Origin: Drosophila miranda
Lineage: Eukaryota; Arthropoda; Insecta; Diptera; Drosophilidae
Reading direction: 5' to 3'
DNA: 64,000 bases
Assembly: GCF_003369915.1 (NCBI RefSeq)
Contig: NC_046673.1
Coordinates: 6,370,001-6,434,000, forward strand
Part shown: positions 23,438-36,099 of the stretch, piece by piece
How positions within the stretch are numbered: the first letter of the stretch is position 1
Layout of the letters: each line of letters opens with the position of its first letter
Position numbers and translations under genes: made by a program
The notes under the pieces: model-generated
What the model was told of the DNA's origin: nothing
Database searches by the model: none
What the model saw: the letters and a program-made list of their open reading frames with translations, nothing else

Positions 23438-24126
23438 GTTAACAGATACTCGCATCTATCTTATCCATTGTACGCGTATCCATTCTAGTTAAATAGTTAT
23501 AGGCATAAAATGTGTTTTTTTCTCGAAAAACTGTGTATTTACCTAGAATACAAAAAAAAAAAAAAATAGAGATAGAGAGTGAGAGAGATTATTATGTTTA
23601 TAAGTTCCTGCACAAATGCATTTGAGCCCCATTTCAGCTCGCAACTAGATTATCATAGAAATTTTCGATTACTAAAAATCATGGCAAATCGGCGGATCCG
23701 ACCCAGCAGCAGGAGAAGAGCAGAGAAGATGCAGTGCCGGAACAACTCTACTCTAAATGATACTGCGGAGTTCCACCCGCTCTTGCTGCTCCTCTGGTTT
23801 GAACTTAGACTAAGTAAACATTTTTAAATTATAGTATTTCTGGCACAAACATTGCGATTCGCAATATTCCAATTGGGGCTTCCTCCGTTCGGGGGAATCC
23901 TTAAGCACGTGGGCTGTCATGGAACGGGGATGGCGCTGCGTCCGCGGCACTAAGTAAACGTTGCAAATCTCAATTAAAATTCGAGACGTAGCTCGTCTTT
24001 GGTACTAATTTCTCCGATCCGGGTCTCCTCCATCCGGTTCAGGAGTGGTGTTTGGTAGATATTGTGGGGGATTAAGTAGTAGATCTAGAGAGCGTTCATA
24101 CATGTACAAATATATATATATATATC
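23438..24126. other. 3' flanks of two converging genes
   Basis: Non-coding. A poly(A) run at 23551-23566 follows the NOL8-like gene. The right part is presumably the 3' UTR of the minus-strand Myb/SANT-like gene ending at 24127, with a (TA)n run at 24109-24124 just after its stop. Confidence 0.4.
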
Positions 24127-26659
24127 CTACGCATCTGTAGATGCAGCACCCGCTGCCAGTGCCTTGGTCTGAGCATCGACTTCCGGTTCATCGGGGACCA
24201 CAACAACAGCGCTGCTTGGTTCCTCCCGCTCCAATGTCGGACTGCGACTGCGGGGGCTGGGTGACGTTTTGACTGACAATACGGGGATGGACTGCTCGGA
24301 GGGTTTGGCTATCAGATGAGTGGACGATGCTGGCGGGAGCGGTGAAGCTGCTGCTGCTATTGTTGCTGCTGCTGTTGCTGCTGCCGCTGTTGTTGCTGGT
24401 GGTGTCTGTGCTGAGGGAGAAGGAGCTATTGACTGACTGTTGGTACCCAGCTGTGTGACTGTGTCTGCCACCAACACCGGGACTGACGTCCTGCCCGCAG
24501 CCAGCGTCTCAATGGCAATCACCGTCCGCTCCAGAAGATTCATGAAGCGCTCCTCGCGTGCATCCATCCGCTTGAGGAGTTCTTCGTCGCGCTTCTCGCG
24601 CCGCTTCAAATACTCGATCAGCTCGTAGTTGGTGCTGTCGCCATCGGTGGAGGTGGACAGCTTGCGCTTGCTCTTCTTCAACGAGGTGGAGGAGCTGCAG
24701 TCGGAGAGATTGTCCGTGTCCACGATCACATCCGGATGCAGGATGTTCTGGTCCATGCCCGGCGAGTAATAGTTCTGTGTCCTGCAAGAGATACGAGTAT
24801 GAAATTGAGGAAATCTTCTCCCCCTTCCCGCCACTCACTCACCCATTGTAGTTGGTCTGCATCAGCTGAATGTCATCCGGATTGAACTCCCCCTCCGAAA
24901 GTGGCTCCGATCTGTGAATGGCAGGAATGGAGTTCGTTATGGTTTGGTTTTCTAATGCCTGAATGAACCCTGAACCAACTTTTGTCTAAATAACACTGTG
25001 CAACAAACCAACTTTTTCTGATAGACATGGGGCTCGCCAAACTGTAAGTTAATTAAGATTTTAGTATTTTTATCGCTAGCTTATCCATATATTTTTATAA
25101 TCGATGCCCTAAGCGACAAGAATCTAATTGATTTCCACTTTTCATGAGTTTTTGAAGATCATAGATCAAAGCATAATATTTCCCAGACGGTAAGCTTAAT
25201 CTGTAAAGATTTCAAGGTCGTTTGAAAGCTGCATTCATTATCTTTTTAGAATTGGAAAGTTCTTTAAAGCCAGATATATTATACTCAAGTTTTTATTGAA
25301 AAAGGCAAGTTTACCCTAAAACAAATTTGAAAATTAAAATCATACGAGTAATTCATTCATAAAATGTTAAGGCCCCAAGCATATTAGAGAAAAGTTCGTT
25401 TCCTTCCATCTTACAAAAAAACTTTGATTCTGCTGCATTGTGTAATTTGTTCTGGAATCAGAATAAGTCTATGTCTAGGGGAGAAAAAAGAAAGAACAAA
25501 ACCCTTCTTATTGGTGCAGGCTCTATGTGTTTGGATTTCTTTTATGTTTACTGCAGTTCGATTGCCCTTTTCTACGTGTTCGTCGTCCGAGTGACCGAGT
25601 AGCCTTGAAAATCGATGGCCGATTTACTCACTTCATGGATATGTTGTTGTCGTTGTTGGTGTTGGTTTGATGGTGCAAGTTGAGGGCTCCATTGCAGTCC
25701 TTCTCGTAGTCGGGCGCTTCGGCGGTGTCATCCATGTGCCCATGACTATGACCATGACCCAGACCATGGCCGAGGCCAAGACCATGCCCCAGACCATGGA
25801 CGTGTCCATGATGATGATCCTTAAATGCAGCATTCTGTCGCTCGTCGTCCTCGTCCTCGTCTGGCGGAAGCTGGACACAGCCGCCATTGCTCAGGTGCAG
25901 TTCATGGCTCCGCTTCTGGGCGGCCACGGCAGCGGCAGCAGCGGCGGCCGCCACAGCCCCAGCCACATGCAGCTGAAGGGGATTGGGATTGTCGTCGTAG
26001 ACGCCGGCAGGCATGCCCACCGTCAGCCCGTTGCCGTTGGAGCAGGGCACCTCGCTCAGCTGCGTCTCAACAAAGTGGTTGGGCAGGAAGCGCTCCAGCT
26101 TGCTGGCCCCACTCTGCGACGAATCCGTGGAGTGTGCATGGCTCTGGCTGAGGCTCTGCAGCAGGCTGTGCTGGTGGGGCGTCAGATTGTCCTTGTTCAG
26201 CAGGACGCCGAGCTCGGCTGCCTGCCGTCGGCGCTGATAGTACGATAGCTCGTTGTGATTCTTGGAGATGAGGGCCAGGCGCTTGCCGTTGGAGCCCCAG
26301 CACTCGCCGCGCTGCTCCTCGATCTCCTTGAACAGGAACATGTACGGCCAGTTGCGACGCACGTGGCGCTCCGGATTCTTCTTCAGCTGCGTGTAGATCT
26401 TCTTGAGGTTCTCGTACCGGTTGCAGCACTGCTTGGCCGTCCGCTTGCGGGCACTGAACCGGTTCAGCACCTCGGCCACCATCTCCCACACGCTGGCATG
26501 GTTCTTCCGGTTCGACTGGAACGCGCTCTGTATCCGCTCCGACTTCACAATATTCAGCAGTGCCACCGACTCTGGCACATTGAAGTAGCTTTCCGGTGTG
26601 CGTGGCGCCCGCTGGTGGTGATAGTTGCTAGTCGTCACTGGGGGTGGGTTCTTCGTCTC
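24127..26659 (-). CDS. Myb/SANT-like (MADF-related) DNA-binding protein, 5' end missing
   Basis: Three coding exons are supported: 25632-26659, 24843-24911 and 24127-24781, with matching phases, giving 583 codons. The first starts at an acceptor (ctttacag) and lacks an initiator, so an upstream exon with the ATG exists but was not found. Residues about 20-115 form a trihelix/Myb-SANT-like domain (SVWEMVAEVLNRFSARKRTA, CCNRYENLKKIYTQLKK, RRNWPYMFLF). Later parts contain an Ala run, a His-Gly-rich segment, an acidic DEDEDDE stretch, an NLS-like KKSKRKLS, a coiled-coil (EYLKRREKRDEELLKRMDAR) and an Ala/Pro/Ser-rich tail. It is probably a sequence-specific transcription regulator. I do not recall its fly name. 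Confidence 0.85.
24912..25631 (-). other. Intron of the Myb/SANT-like gene
   Basis: A 720-bp intron bounded by GTGAGT at 25631 and a CACAG acceptor at 24912 on the minus strand. The interior is AT-rich and holds no ORF or repeat that I recognise. Confidence 0.7.
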
Positions 26660-29640
26660 CTGTAAAGACCGGTGATCGGTGATCGATGGTGAGGATTGGT
26701 TATTGCTTGCACTTTTACAATAATAATAAATGTGGCGTAAATTTCTCTCTAACTGATTTTATCTCCGATTTTCCAAGGATTGTTCGGGCTTATAGATTTT
26801 ATTTCTATATAGTATAAAAGAGAGCTATTCTTCCGTATACAGATTCTGCCTCCTTACTAATCAAAGTAATGGTTTAAATATTACTGGTTGGTTATAGGAA
26901 CTTGTGGGTCCCTTCCATCACTGAAATCAAACATATTGTTTCGGATCGGATTTAAGTGTGGTATTTTCAGATTTCAATATCTCCAACTATTGGATTCCTC
27001 TTGCCTTTATCTTTGAATATTTTGAAATAATTCGGTTTTTATATCTGCCGAAAATGGTATGTATGGTGTTGTATTATGAGTAAGGCACAACATGTCGCTG
27101 AAATTGGAACTTCCCCAAATCAGACATTTCTGGAATGTAGTAGATTGTATTTCCGTATTTCTGTACTTATTTTGCATTCAACAAATGTGGAAAACATTTT
27201 TATTGGGATGCAAAATAGAAAGCACTTCCAAAACTCTAAAATATACGACCGAAAATTATCGTATAATCGATCTGATTATAAAATTACACAGATCCTTATG
27301 AGTACAATCGATCGAAGGGAAACAGCCTTGAAGGAAATGAAATCCCTTATTATTTCTAGAGAGTATTTTATTTCAAATACCCTTGACTGTAACTCAGATA
27401 ACCTTAATAGAATCAAAGTATATCCTACTGTCTGAGAGATATAAAATAATATAAATAAATAGTTCAAATTTAAAAATTAATCAAGTTTGTTATTTCTTAC
27501 TGAACAAAGTTTATTATTTTTTATTTTTACCATGTACAAATGTTAAATTAAACTGTGTACAATCATTTATTGTGGCTCCTAGTAAAACGCGCGTTTTTTA
27601 TTTTATTGTGTTTTAACAGAAAAAAAACCAAACAATCGCTTTGAAACCGAATCGAAATTCTCTAAAAATCCAAATTGTTTGGAAATTGGTAATTTCTTAT
27701 CTGACAATTTTTCATCGAAATGTCATGCACTGTTTTTCGGAATATCTTTTAGAGTAAACATATGTGTGCATATGTATGTATACATAGATCTACATACATA
27801 TAGTATGTTTGTACGTACGTACATCTGATTGGTTGAAGATCAGTCATCTCATGGTTATTTCTGAGAAATACGAGTATGACTAACCCACGTCAAAGTCCAA
27901 GCAGTTTTCGGCCATCATTACGGAACGTATTATGTATCACATTAATGTGCATGCATAGATCGGCGATCTCAATCTTCGTTTTATACCCTGAAACTATAAC
28001 TGCAACTGCAACTGTAAATGCAACTGCAACTGCAACTGTATTTGGCATTGGATTTTCTAGCATTCCTGTCCGAGCCGAACCGATCTTTAAATGGCTCTCT
28101 CAGAATCCTCTCTCTTGCTCATGTCTCTCTCTCTCTCGCTCTCGCTCTCTCTCTCTCTCTCTCGCACACCGTATTTTCCTCTCTGTTTTGCTCTCTCTTC
28201 TGCTCACTTCATTCATCTTTGCTTACCATTTGAGAATTTTTGTTGTAGTCAGCAGCTTTTTCGTTGCTCCTCCTTCCTCCTGCCACCCACCCGTTTTTGC
28301 TGCCGTAGGCGTTACGCTGAGATCTCGTCTTATTTGCTCTCTTTATCTTTTGTATCTGTGTGTTTGTGTGTGTGTACGGGCTTTACGCTTTTAAATGGTT
28401 CCCAAATTATCTTGTAATGGCGGCTCCTGCCACTGTTGATGCAGTGTTCCTCTTCTCCTTGATGCTTTTGTCTAGCGGCATTGGCATTTCAAAATTGGTA
28501 AAACGGTTCTTTGCGGTAACCACAAGTAACGGCTATTTTATGCACTTTTCGGCCTACAAAAATGACACCGAGAATGGAATGGAACGGAAGAGAACATCAG
28601 AAATCGCACTTGCAGCAAAAAAAATAAACACACAAAACCGAAAACAGAAAAACAGAACACCAAAACTGAATCAGAGACAGAGACAGAGACTAAAAAGAAA
28701 CAACAACTGAAAAGGGAATAAACGGGCGAATAAAGGCGATTTTTGTACTTTTGTGTACTTCTTTGTTGTTGTTTTTCTGTTGTCTTTGTTGCTGTTATTG
28801 TTGTGGTTGGTGTTGGTGTTACTCGGATTTCGTTATTTCGTTGTTGACAACAAACCCCGACACGACTATTAATATTTAGAAGTTAACCTTTTAGCCTCAG
28901 ACGGCGGCTCATCGGCTACGGACACGGGCAGCACAGTCGACAAAAAAAAAAAAAGAAAACAGAGCAGCTACAAAAATAAATCACAAAAAAATTATATGCA
29001 CATGTGCCCCTGTTTATACCATTGTACATACAAATGTACATGTATAGCTGTTCGCATTGAGTGTACAATGTACATGCATATGTATGTATGTACTGTGCAT
29101 CTGCTGTTAGACACTGGGCTTTTGCCGCTTGTCCCTGCCTTACACGCGCTTTTACGGTCACGATCCTCCTGCACTGACTGCTCACGGTCTTTCAATTCCA
29201 GGTTCTTCACGACCTCACACGTACTTTTTTCCATTCGCTAAAGTTCGATCCTCCATTGACAGTGTCACTCACACGCGACAAACTAGCTTCGGTTCACTCA
29301 CGCACGTTTGATTGCCTTCGCTTGGAGCTGTACGGGTGCAGTTTGTCTTTTGTGTGTATCTTTATATTCGGGCACTGTATTCCATATTCCGGTACTCCAC
29401 TCACGAGCTTCCTTTTTATCCCCACCACAAACTCACGCGCACTTTCTTGCACTCTTTCACTCACGCGTAATTTCTTAGCGTCTTTCACTCAAACATGTTG
29501 GATTGCAATTGCAATTCGCTTGGTTCTGATAGGGGGGACTGGGGCTGGGGGGACTATCGTAAGGGGGGTATTGATCCGATCGATGTAGGAGTATGAGTTG
29601 TCTTGATCCAACTAGCCAACTAAAAACTAACCAAACCAAA
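26660..29640 (-). other. Probable long intron and 5' UTR of the Myb/SANT-like gene
   Basis: AT-rich non-coding sequence with CAACTG repeats (27999-28040), a CT-rich microsatellite (28119-28165), and a GT run near 28361-28373. The only open frames are AT-rich and look random. The missing first coding exon of the gene ending at 24127 should lie here or further upstream, but no candidate had the right phase and a strong donor. Confidence 0.4.
28119..28165. repeat. (CT)n microsatellite
   Basis: CT-rich tract with interruptions (CTCTCTCGCTCTCG...). On the minus strand it is a GAGA-type sequence and could bind GAGA factor. Confidence 0.8.
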
Positions 29641-29649
29641 CAACAACGA

Positions 29650-29661
29650 AACTGAAACTGA
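29650..29661 (-). promoter_or_regulatory. Candidate initiator (Inr) on the minus strand
   Basis: Two consecutive TCAGTT words read on the minus strand (TTCAGTTTCAGTTTCG), matching the Drosophila Inr (TCAKTY). Downstream sequence is Inr-type leader rich in GTTGTTTGG. This is a candidate start site for the minus-strand Myb/SANT-like gene, with a long 5' UTR or intron between. Confidence 0.35.
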
Positions 29662-29706
29662 ACTTTTTCGTGGCGATCCCGTAGTCGATACTAACGGCGG
29701 TCGAAT

Positions 29707-29734
29707 ACACACACACACACACACACACACACAC
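29707..29734. repeat. (AC)n microsatellite
   Basis: Uninterrupted AC dinucleotide run of about 14 units, followed by further ACAC-rich sequence to about 29790. Confidence 0.9.
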
Positions 29735-32700
29735 GTACACTCGTGTGTACACACATGTGCACACACCAGCACACACATTCACATGGTGCTACGGTCGTTA
29801 GGCGGGCGAAGACGCCGCCGCACGCTCGGTCCGACCACAAGCACTCTCCTCTTTCTTTCGGTGCTGCCTGCCGCTGCCTGCTCTAACTTAGTAGATTGCG
29901 CGAGGGAGAGGGAGATGAGGAGAAGAGGCGGTACGGCACTGCTTCTACACTGCTTGTGCTCTCTTGCACATGTGTTGCGCATTCATACGTGTGCGTGAGA
30001 GTATATAAATATACATAAATACATATGTATGTATGTATGAACCGCTACTTATAGAATCGGGCAGAGAAGAGACGACTGCGGGCTGCCAGAATCTCTGAGA
30101 TTCCAATTCCAACAATCTCTCAGCCATAAGAGCAGGGGAAACAGTTACTCCGATTCCGATTCCTACTTCAGGAACAGCAAAAGCAGCGGTGCATCTCCCT
30201 TAGCAATCTCTCATTCTCTCTCTCTGATCATTTGTAGGAGTGTGTGTGTGTGCGCGCGCTGGGGGTGGGGCTAGGGCTAGGGCTAGGGACCAGAGACCAG
30301 GGACCAGGGATGTATGATCGGCCAAATGGGAAAAATCGTAGCCTAAAAATAGATCAAAGTATGCAGTAGAGGCACCCCAAGTGGATCCGAACTGTTTTCC
30401 ATTCTGACTATTGGGTTGATGATCTTTGGGCAGCGTCGAGCGATGATGAACCACAGCTCGAGATACATACATATGTACCTACATACATGGATTTAGCAGG
30501 ATACAATACTCGTATGTATACGTGTATATTCCTCTAGCCATCATGAAGCAAACCTCAATTACTTCACAAAAGGATGATCACAGAATGGATTTAAATGGAA
30601 AACATTTAAAGGGAATTAGATCGTCTAAAATACTATAAACTGTATATATGTATACAGCTTTGAAGTGGAAGATAATTCAACAGATCCACTTATCCTATTG
30701 GATATATGCACAAAAACATTCTGTTAATAATTCAAGTGGAACACCTAGTAGAACAAAAATAAAGTATAGAATCCAATGAAAGATCACGATTTAAAGGAAC
30801 ATTATTGATCCGACAGGATAATACATATTTTTTTAAATTTACATATTTACATATAATGTTCATGATTCATACAAAAACTTCATTTTTCTTGGAATACATA
30901 TACAAACATACTTATGATTAATGACCAGCTTAGAAATGAAAGATCACTGTGATCATATATCCATATAACGATCATGATTCAAGCGAAATTTCTAAGAGAC
31001 AATGTCGATTAGGTTAAACTACAAACATATGTACATATATGTACGATCACGACTAAAGTGGGGAACAGTCAAACAGGATTTTAACATTAACACAGACGAA
31101 AGTTAGAACAATTCAAAGCCAGCTTTCGATTCGGAAGATCTTCTCAAAGAACACACAGGATGCAGTAAAATATCAACAAATACTCAGACCGATGATATAA
31201 CAATATATGGATCCTTTTAAGTGACTGGGCGTGAGCAAAGTTCCCAACGTTATCCAACTGGAATCGAGTAGGTAAGGAATTAGTAGGTAGAGTACGTATT
31301 TACGAGTATATAGATAAGTAGATGCTGATGTATGCATGGTGAGCGATCGTCGATCGGGCAAATGTTTATACATAAAATAAAATTACAGGCGGCCTCGCTT
31401 TGCCAACCAATCGTTATTTTGTCTTGGGGTCTCGTTTCGCACCTTTGACACCTCTATGTCGCCTTTCCACCTCCATCCCTCTTCCATGCGTGTGTCTGGC
31501 GATTTTCATTGATTATTTTGTAGCGGCTATTGCTTGGATTCACGATCTACCGATCGCTGAATCCATGGAGAATGCTCTAATGACTTTTGAAATCGTTTGA
31601 CTTTCGTTTGGGAGCGTTGAGATCGTTGAACGGTGAATTTGGATGGGGATGGGGATGTGGATGTGGCGTACAACTTTTACTCATGGCCCCACCGTTATTT
31701 TTAATTTTTAGAACATACGTACAAATGTATTTGTACCACACACACACACAAAAATATATGTAAGTATACTCGCATACAGACAAAGAGACTGGCAACGATC
31801 GTATTCTATTTGTAATCCAAAATAAGTGTATGTATCTGTATCTGCATCCGTACTATGCAGTTCGCCTTACGATTTCTTGTTGCCCACTCTCTTTGGGGCT
31901 AATTTTCGTTATACTTGGTATTATTCTGTTCGGTTCGTAATTTCTGTTCATCTTTTGTGCTGTGCTCTCGTCGAGTACGGACCTCAGATCTGGAGCGCCT
32001 TGTAATTGGAAATACCATTCGTTTTATACTTGCTTCGTATTGCTTTTCAAAAAGTATTTGAATCCAAAAAAATGATCACCAATCTGCCTCTCTGCCTCTC
32101 TGCCGCTCTTTCTCTCTCTTTCTCTCCCCGCTCTCTATGTGAGTTCTGAGCGTAGTTACGATAATCTCTGTACCCCCCAAACAATGTTAGGCGGGGTTAT
32201 CTCTGGCCAAATGAGCTATCACTGCAGTTTGGTTGGTTAGCTCGCCCGTAGACTCGACTCGACTGCGCATCGAGAGGCTAGTAAAAGGGAAACTACGCTC
32301 TTCCAGCACACATATTTATATATTTATAATGTAGAGTTAAGTTAAGATCTAGTGCCTGGTTCCTTGGTTACAGAAAGGAATAAATCTTGAGATGAATATT
32401 AGAGACTATGAATTCTGTTAAAATATTTGCTTATGATTTGAAAAGGACAGCTCTTCACAGAAGATGATTCGAACGTATCGTTTCTTCTATGATTATCGTT
32501 TTTCTAAGATAAGGAATTTATAAAAATCATTTTCTTAGAATATTACCTATTTAATATTGATCTGTAATACTTAAACCTTTGCGTGTCAAGTCTACGGATA
32601 GAGAAAGTACATTTTGTTTCAAATTACTTTTGATCATTTAATTGTAATACCTATGGTGTTTCGAGTTAAGTCGCGTTTACCTGCTCACGGAGCTAAGCCT

Positions 32701-33189
32701 ATGACTCTGAGATATTTGCTTATCGCTAACTAATAGAGTTAGTCCCTTTATCGGACTTGTTACCATTTTGTGTATACTATTCACTCGTAAACACATACAT
32801 ATGTGAGTAATATATAGTATAAGATTAATGTATTTTTTCCCTCATTCCCTCATTGACCGTGCCAAGTTTCTTTTTCTGCTGCATGTATCTGTTTCTGGGG
32901 CCATTGTGCAGAGTGTAAGCATCTCAGTATCTTTGCGTTTTATAGCTATTGGTTTTTGGTCGTTTCTCGTTATATTCCGCTGCTCTGAATGTCGGCCGCT
33001 TTCCGTTTTGAAACGAAAATGAGTACAGGGGTTATTTTTAGAACTAAAATTTTCTTGATTTTTCACTCGTTAACATTGCTTACGCTCCGTTGTGTAGTTG
33101 CCGTCCGGGCCACCGCCACCCCGACCCGACCCGGCATCGTCTTCGTCTTTGCCTTTGCCTCCGTCACGATCGTGGCTGTATGGCTGTAT

Positions 33190-33296
33190 GTCTGACTCTG
33201 AATCTGTACATCAGTATCTGTATGTCTGCATCTGTAACTGTATCTGTATCTGTAGCTGTATCTGCATCTGTATCTGTAGCTGTATCTGGGTCTGAT
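33190..33296. repeat. Imperfect GTATCT/GTAGCT hexanucleotide repeat
   Basis: About 17 hexamers of the form CTGTAT, CTGCAT or CTGTAG in a row. The minus strand reads as Arg/Tyr/Ser repeats, which explains a long spurious open frame there. Confidence 0.8.
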
Positions 33297-35594
33297 GCTT
33301 TCAACAGGGACTGTAAGATCTCCCCCTCCCCCCCCCCCCGCCAATGGCAACTTAAGTAACATTAGTTTCGATAGTTTCACGCAGACACAAACATGTGTAC
33401 GGGGACCGACGGACTGGCAGATGGACAGATGAGTGAATGCATGTGGCGGATTCACATGGGCGCCGATGCTCTTGCAAGAACAGCCAGTTTTTTGTATCTC
33501 CTCTAGAGATCGTCGAACGTTGAACGTTGAACGTTCAACGTCGAACATAGACGGGGGAACGTTTCAGCGAACGTTGTATGCCAACCAATGACGACGCCAG
33601 CGACGAGTATATAAGATTTATAGTTGCTATTTTTAAAAACGGCATATTAACAATCGTAGGCTAGGGATCGGAACAGTACCGAACTGAGCCGAACCGAACC
33701 GATCCGAAGAGCTATAAAGTGGTGGCCAGAGCGAGATGTACAGAATTCAAATTCGTTTAACGAACGTTACATGGGCCGCGATCGTGGATGGAGTGTCTGT
33801 GTGACTGCGCGCCTGCCTCTGGGGCTGTAAGTTTATTGAACTCTGTTCTTAGGTCTAAAAACGCGCTGAAGAACCCCAAACATCAAAATATAATATTAAT
33901 AATATATTTATGCAACTGTTGAAGAGAGTCCTCAAAGGGTTTTTCTTCAGAAAGCAATGTTTCAAAATGCTCAGGTTTCCAAAATAATTCAACAGAAGAA
34001 ACGACAATTATAAAAACCCAATGTTTTTATTGTACATTTTCGTACAAAAATTACATGAACAGGATTATCGAGTTTATGAAGAAAACTCTACATTTCATGA
34101 GATTCCTTTGATTATATGATTAAAAGGTTTTGAAAATTCTGTTAACATTGATCCTAATTGAAGCTAAGAACAAACGTACATATGTACATATGAGAAATGT
34201 ACAAAATGGAAAAAAAAGATAAATATTTAAAAAAGAAATTACATACGAATTGGTATCCTATTTATTATATAAGGACTTTTATCGCCTATCCGTATCTAAA
34301 ATCGGAATGACATATTTTAGGCTGTATTTATTAAAATAATTCGCAAGCCTTTGTCTGAAACAATTTTCATTGAAGTGAAAATTTCGAATCCGACGGCCTA
34401 TTCTTTATTGAAAAATCATACAAAATTCTGTATACTCAAGCTTCATACGAATCTAAATATAAGACATTAATGCACTTCTACTTGCACTTCTACATCAAAA
34501 AATGTATCTAAATTTACCAAAAATTCGGCTTGAATTGAATCTGAATAGAAATTGGCGTATAAGTTGCTTCCATGGGATTATTATTTGTATAAGAGCAAAG
34601 AAACTCCCGCAGAAGAAGCTCTGGCATATCAAAAAATCGTCAAAGCATCAGAAAAAGTGCCAATGGCACAGTTATTTTTCTTTTATCTGAGCTATTCGCC
34701 CTGGGGAACGACAGCTGAACAGAACGAAAGAAATCTATCTGCATACAAGAACCGCCATCTAGCGGCCAAGCCAACCAGCGGAATACACCACAACCACACC
34801 ACACCACTCAAACACATCGTGCACGAGGACGATTATCCCCTCCTCCATTGGATGGGGATGGAGCGGCTTTGAGCAGCGCCGACTCTAAATTGGTTAACGG
34901 TAACAACAAAAGGCTGGCAATCAGATTGCAACTTTTGTGGGGATAAAGGGCAGGGGGGGGGGGGGAGGTTGATAAGAGTGCTTTCGTGTGAGTGCATAGG
35001 AGAGCGAGTGGGGTAAGGGTAGGCGGCAGCGTGGTAGTGGTAACAGGTGCAGACGCATAAGCTTCTTGCCCTTCTTGCTTCTAGCATGATACACTCAGAT
35101 AACGGGAGCAGCTCTGGCTGCTGGAACAACATCAGGTCTCTGGGGGAACATGTGTATTTACATACACATTTACGAGTGTGTGTGCTTGTACATATCCTTG
35201 AGAAGAGGGGCTTTCGACACACTCTATTACTTACTCACACAAACAGTCGCACACTTAAAAGCATTGGACAAAAAGCGAAAGTACAAACGCCTACGCAAAC
35301 GTGTAAGGGAGAGAGAGGGAGTCAAGTTTGTGCGTCTGCGCTCTTTCTGGTTGCACTTTCCATTGCCTACATTCGTGCGTGAACGAGAAAGAGAGGGCGG
35401 GAGTGAGGTGTGCGCCGGTGACCGCGTGTTTGTGTTTGTGTGTGTGTGTGGGCGCTTCAGAGAGGAGAAATCGAAAGTTGTGAAACTTGTAGCTTTTGGG
35501 GCAGAGTAAACTCTGTTATAGATACAGGAAGTCAAGATGTATTTGTATGAGGTGAGTCATTGTTAAGCGATCTTGTAAAGTTTGCTTGGCACAT

Positions 35595-35600
<6 letters not shown>

Positions 35601-35640
<40 letters not shown>
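35601..35640. repeat. (AG)n microsatellite
   Basis: Nearly perfect AG run of about 20 units. A separate AC run follows at about 35808-35836. Confidence 0.9.
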
Positions 35641-35646
<6 letters not shown>

Positions 35647-36099
35647 ATAGTGAGGCAGACCGAGAAACAGTATATTGAGCTCCTGGGAGCGGAAATTGTT
35701 TCACCTTGAATAAATATGTCTTGCAGGAAGTTGTTCGCTGGCGTTGCCAGATCGTGGATGCTATCTCTCAACTCCCATGCAGCCTGGCAACGTTGCTCCC
35801 TCACAACTACACACACACACACACACACACACACACTCCCATACACAATGTAACGAAAGCTCTTTCAAAGGCCAAAAGCGAAAGAAGAAGAAGCAGCAAC
35901 ACCAGCAGAAGGAGCAGAAGCAGTAGCAGCCACAAGAACTCGAGCCGAACACATTTTTTTTTCGTTATTCTTCATCGGAAAAAAAGCGATACACACGGAA
36001 AACCTGGCCACCATTCATTCACCGTATACCGAGGCGAGAAGCAAAGGCCAATCCGCCAGTCCCCGCGCAGTAACCAGAAAAGCGTGGTTCAAAATTCTT

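Noticed and set aside
27076-27435. A 119-codon plus-strand open frame in the gene-poor region.
   Set aside because: The composition follows the AT-rich background and there is no domain or splice context.
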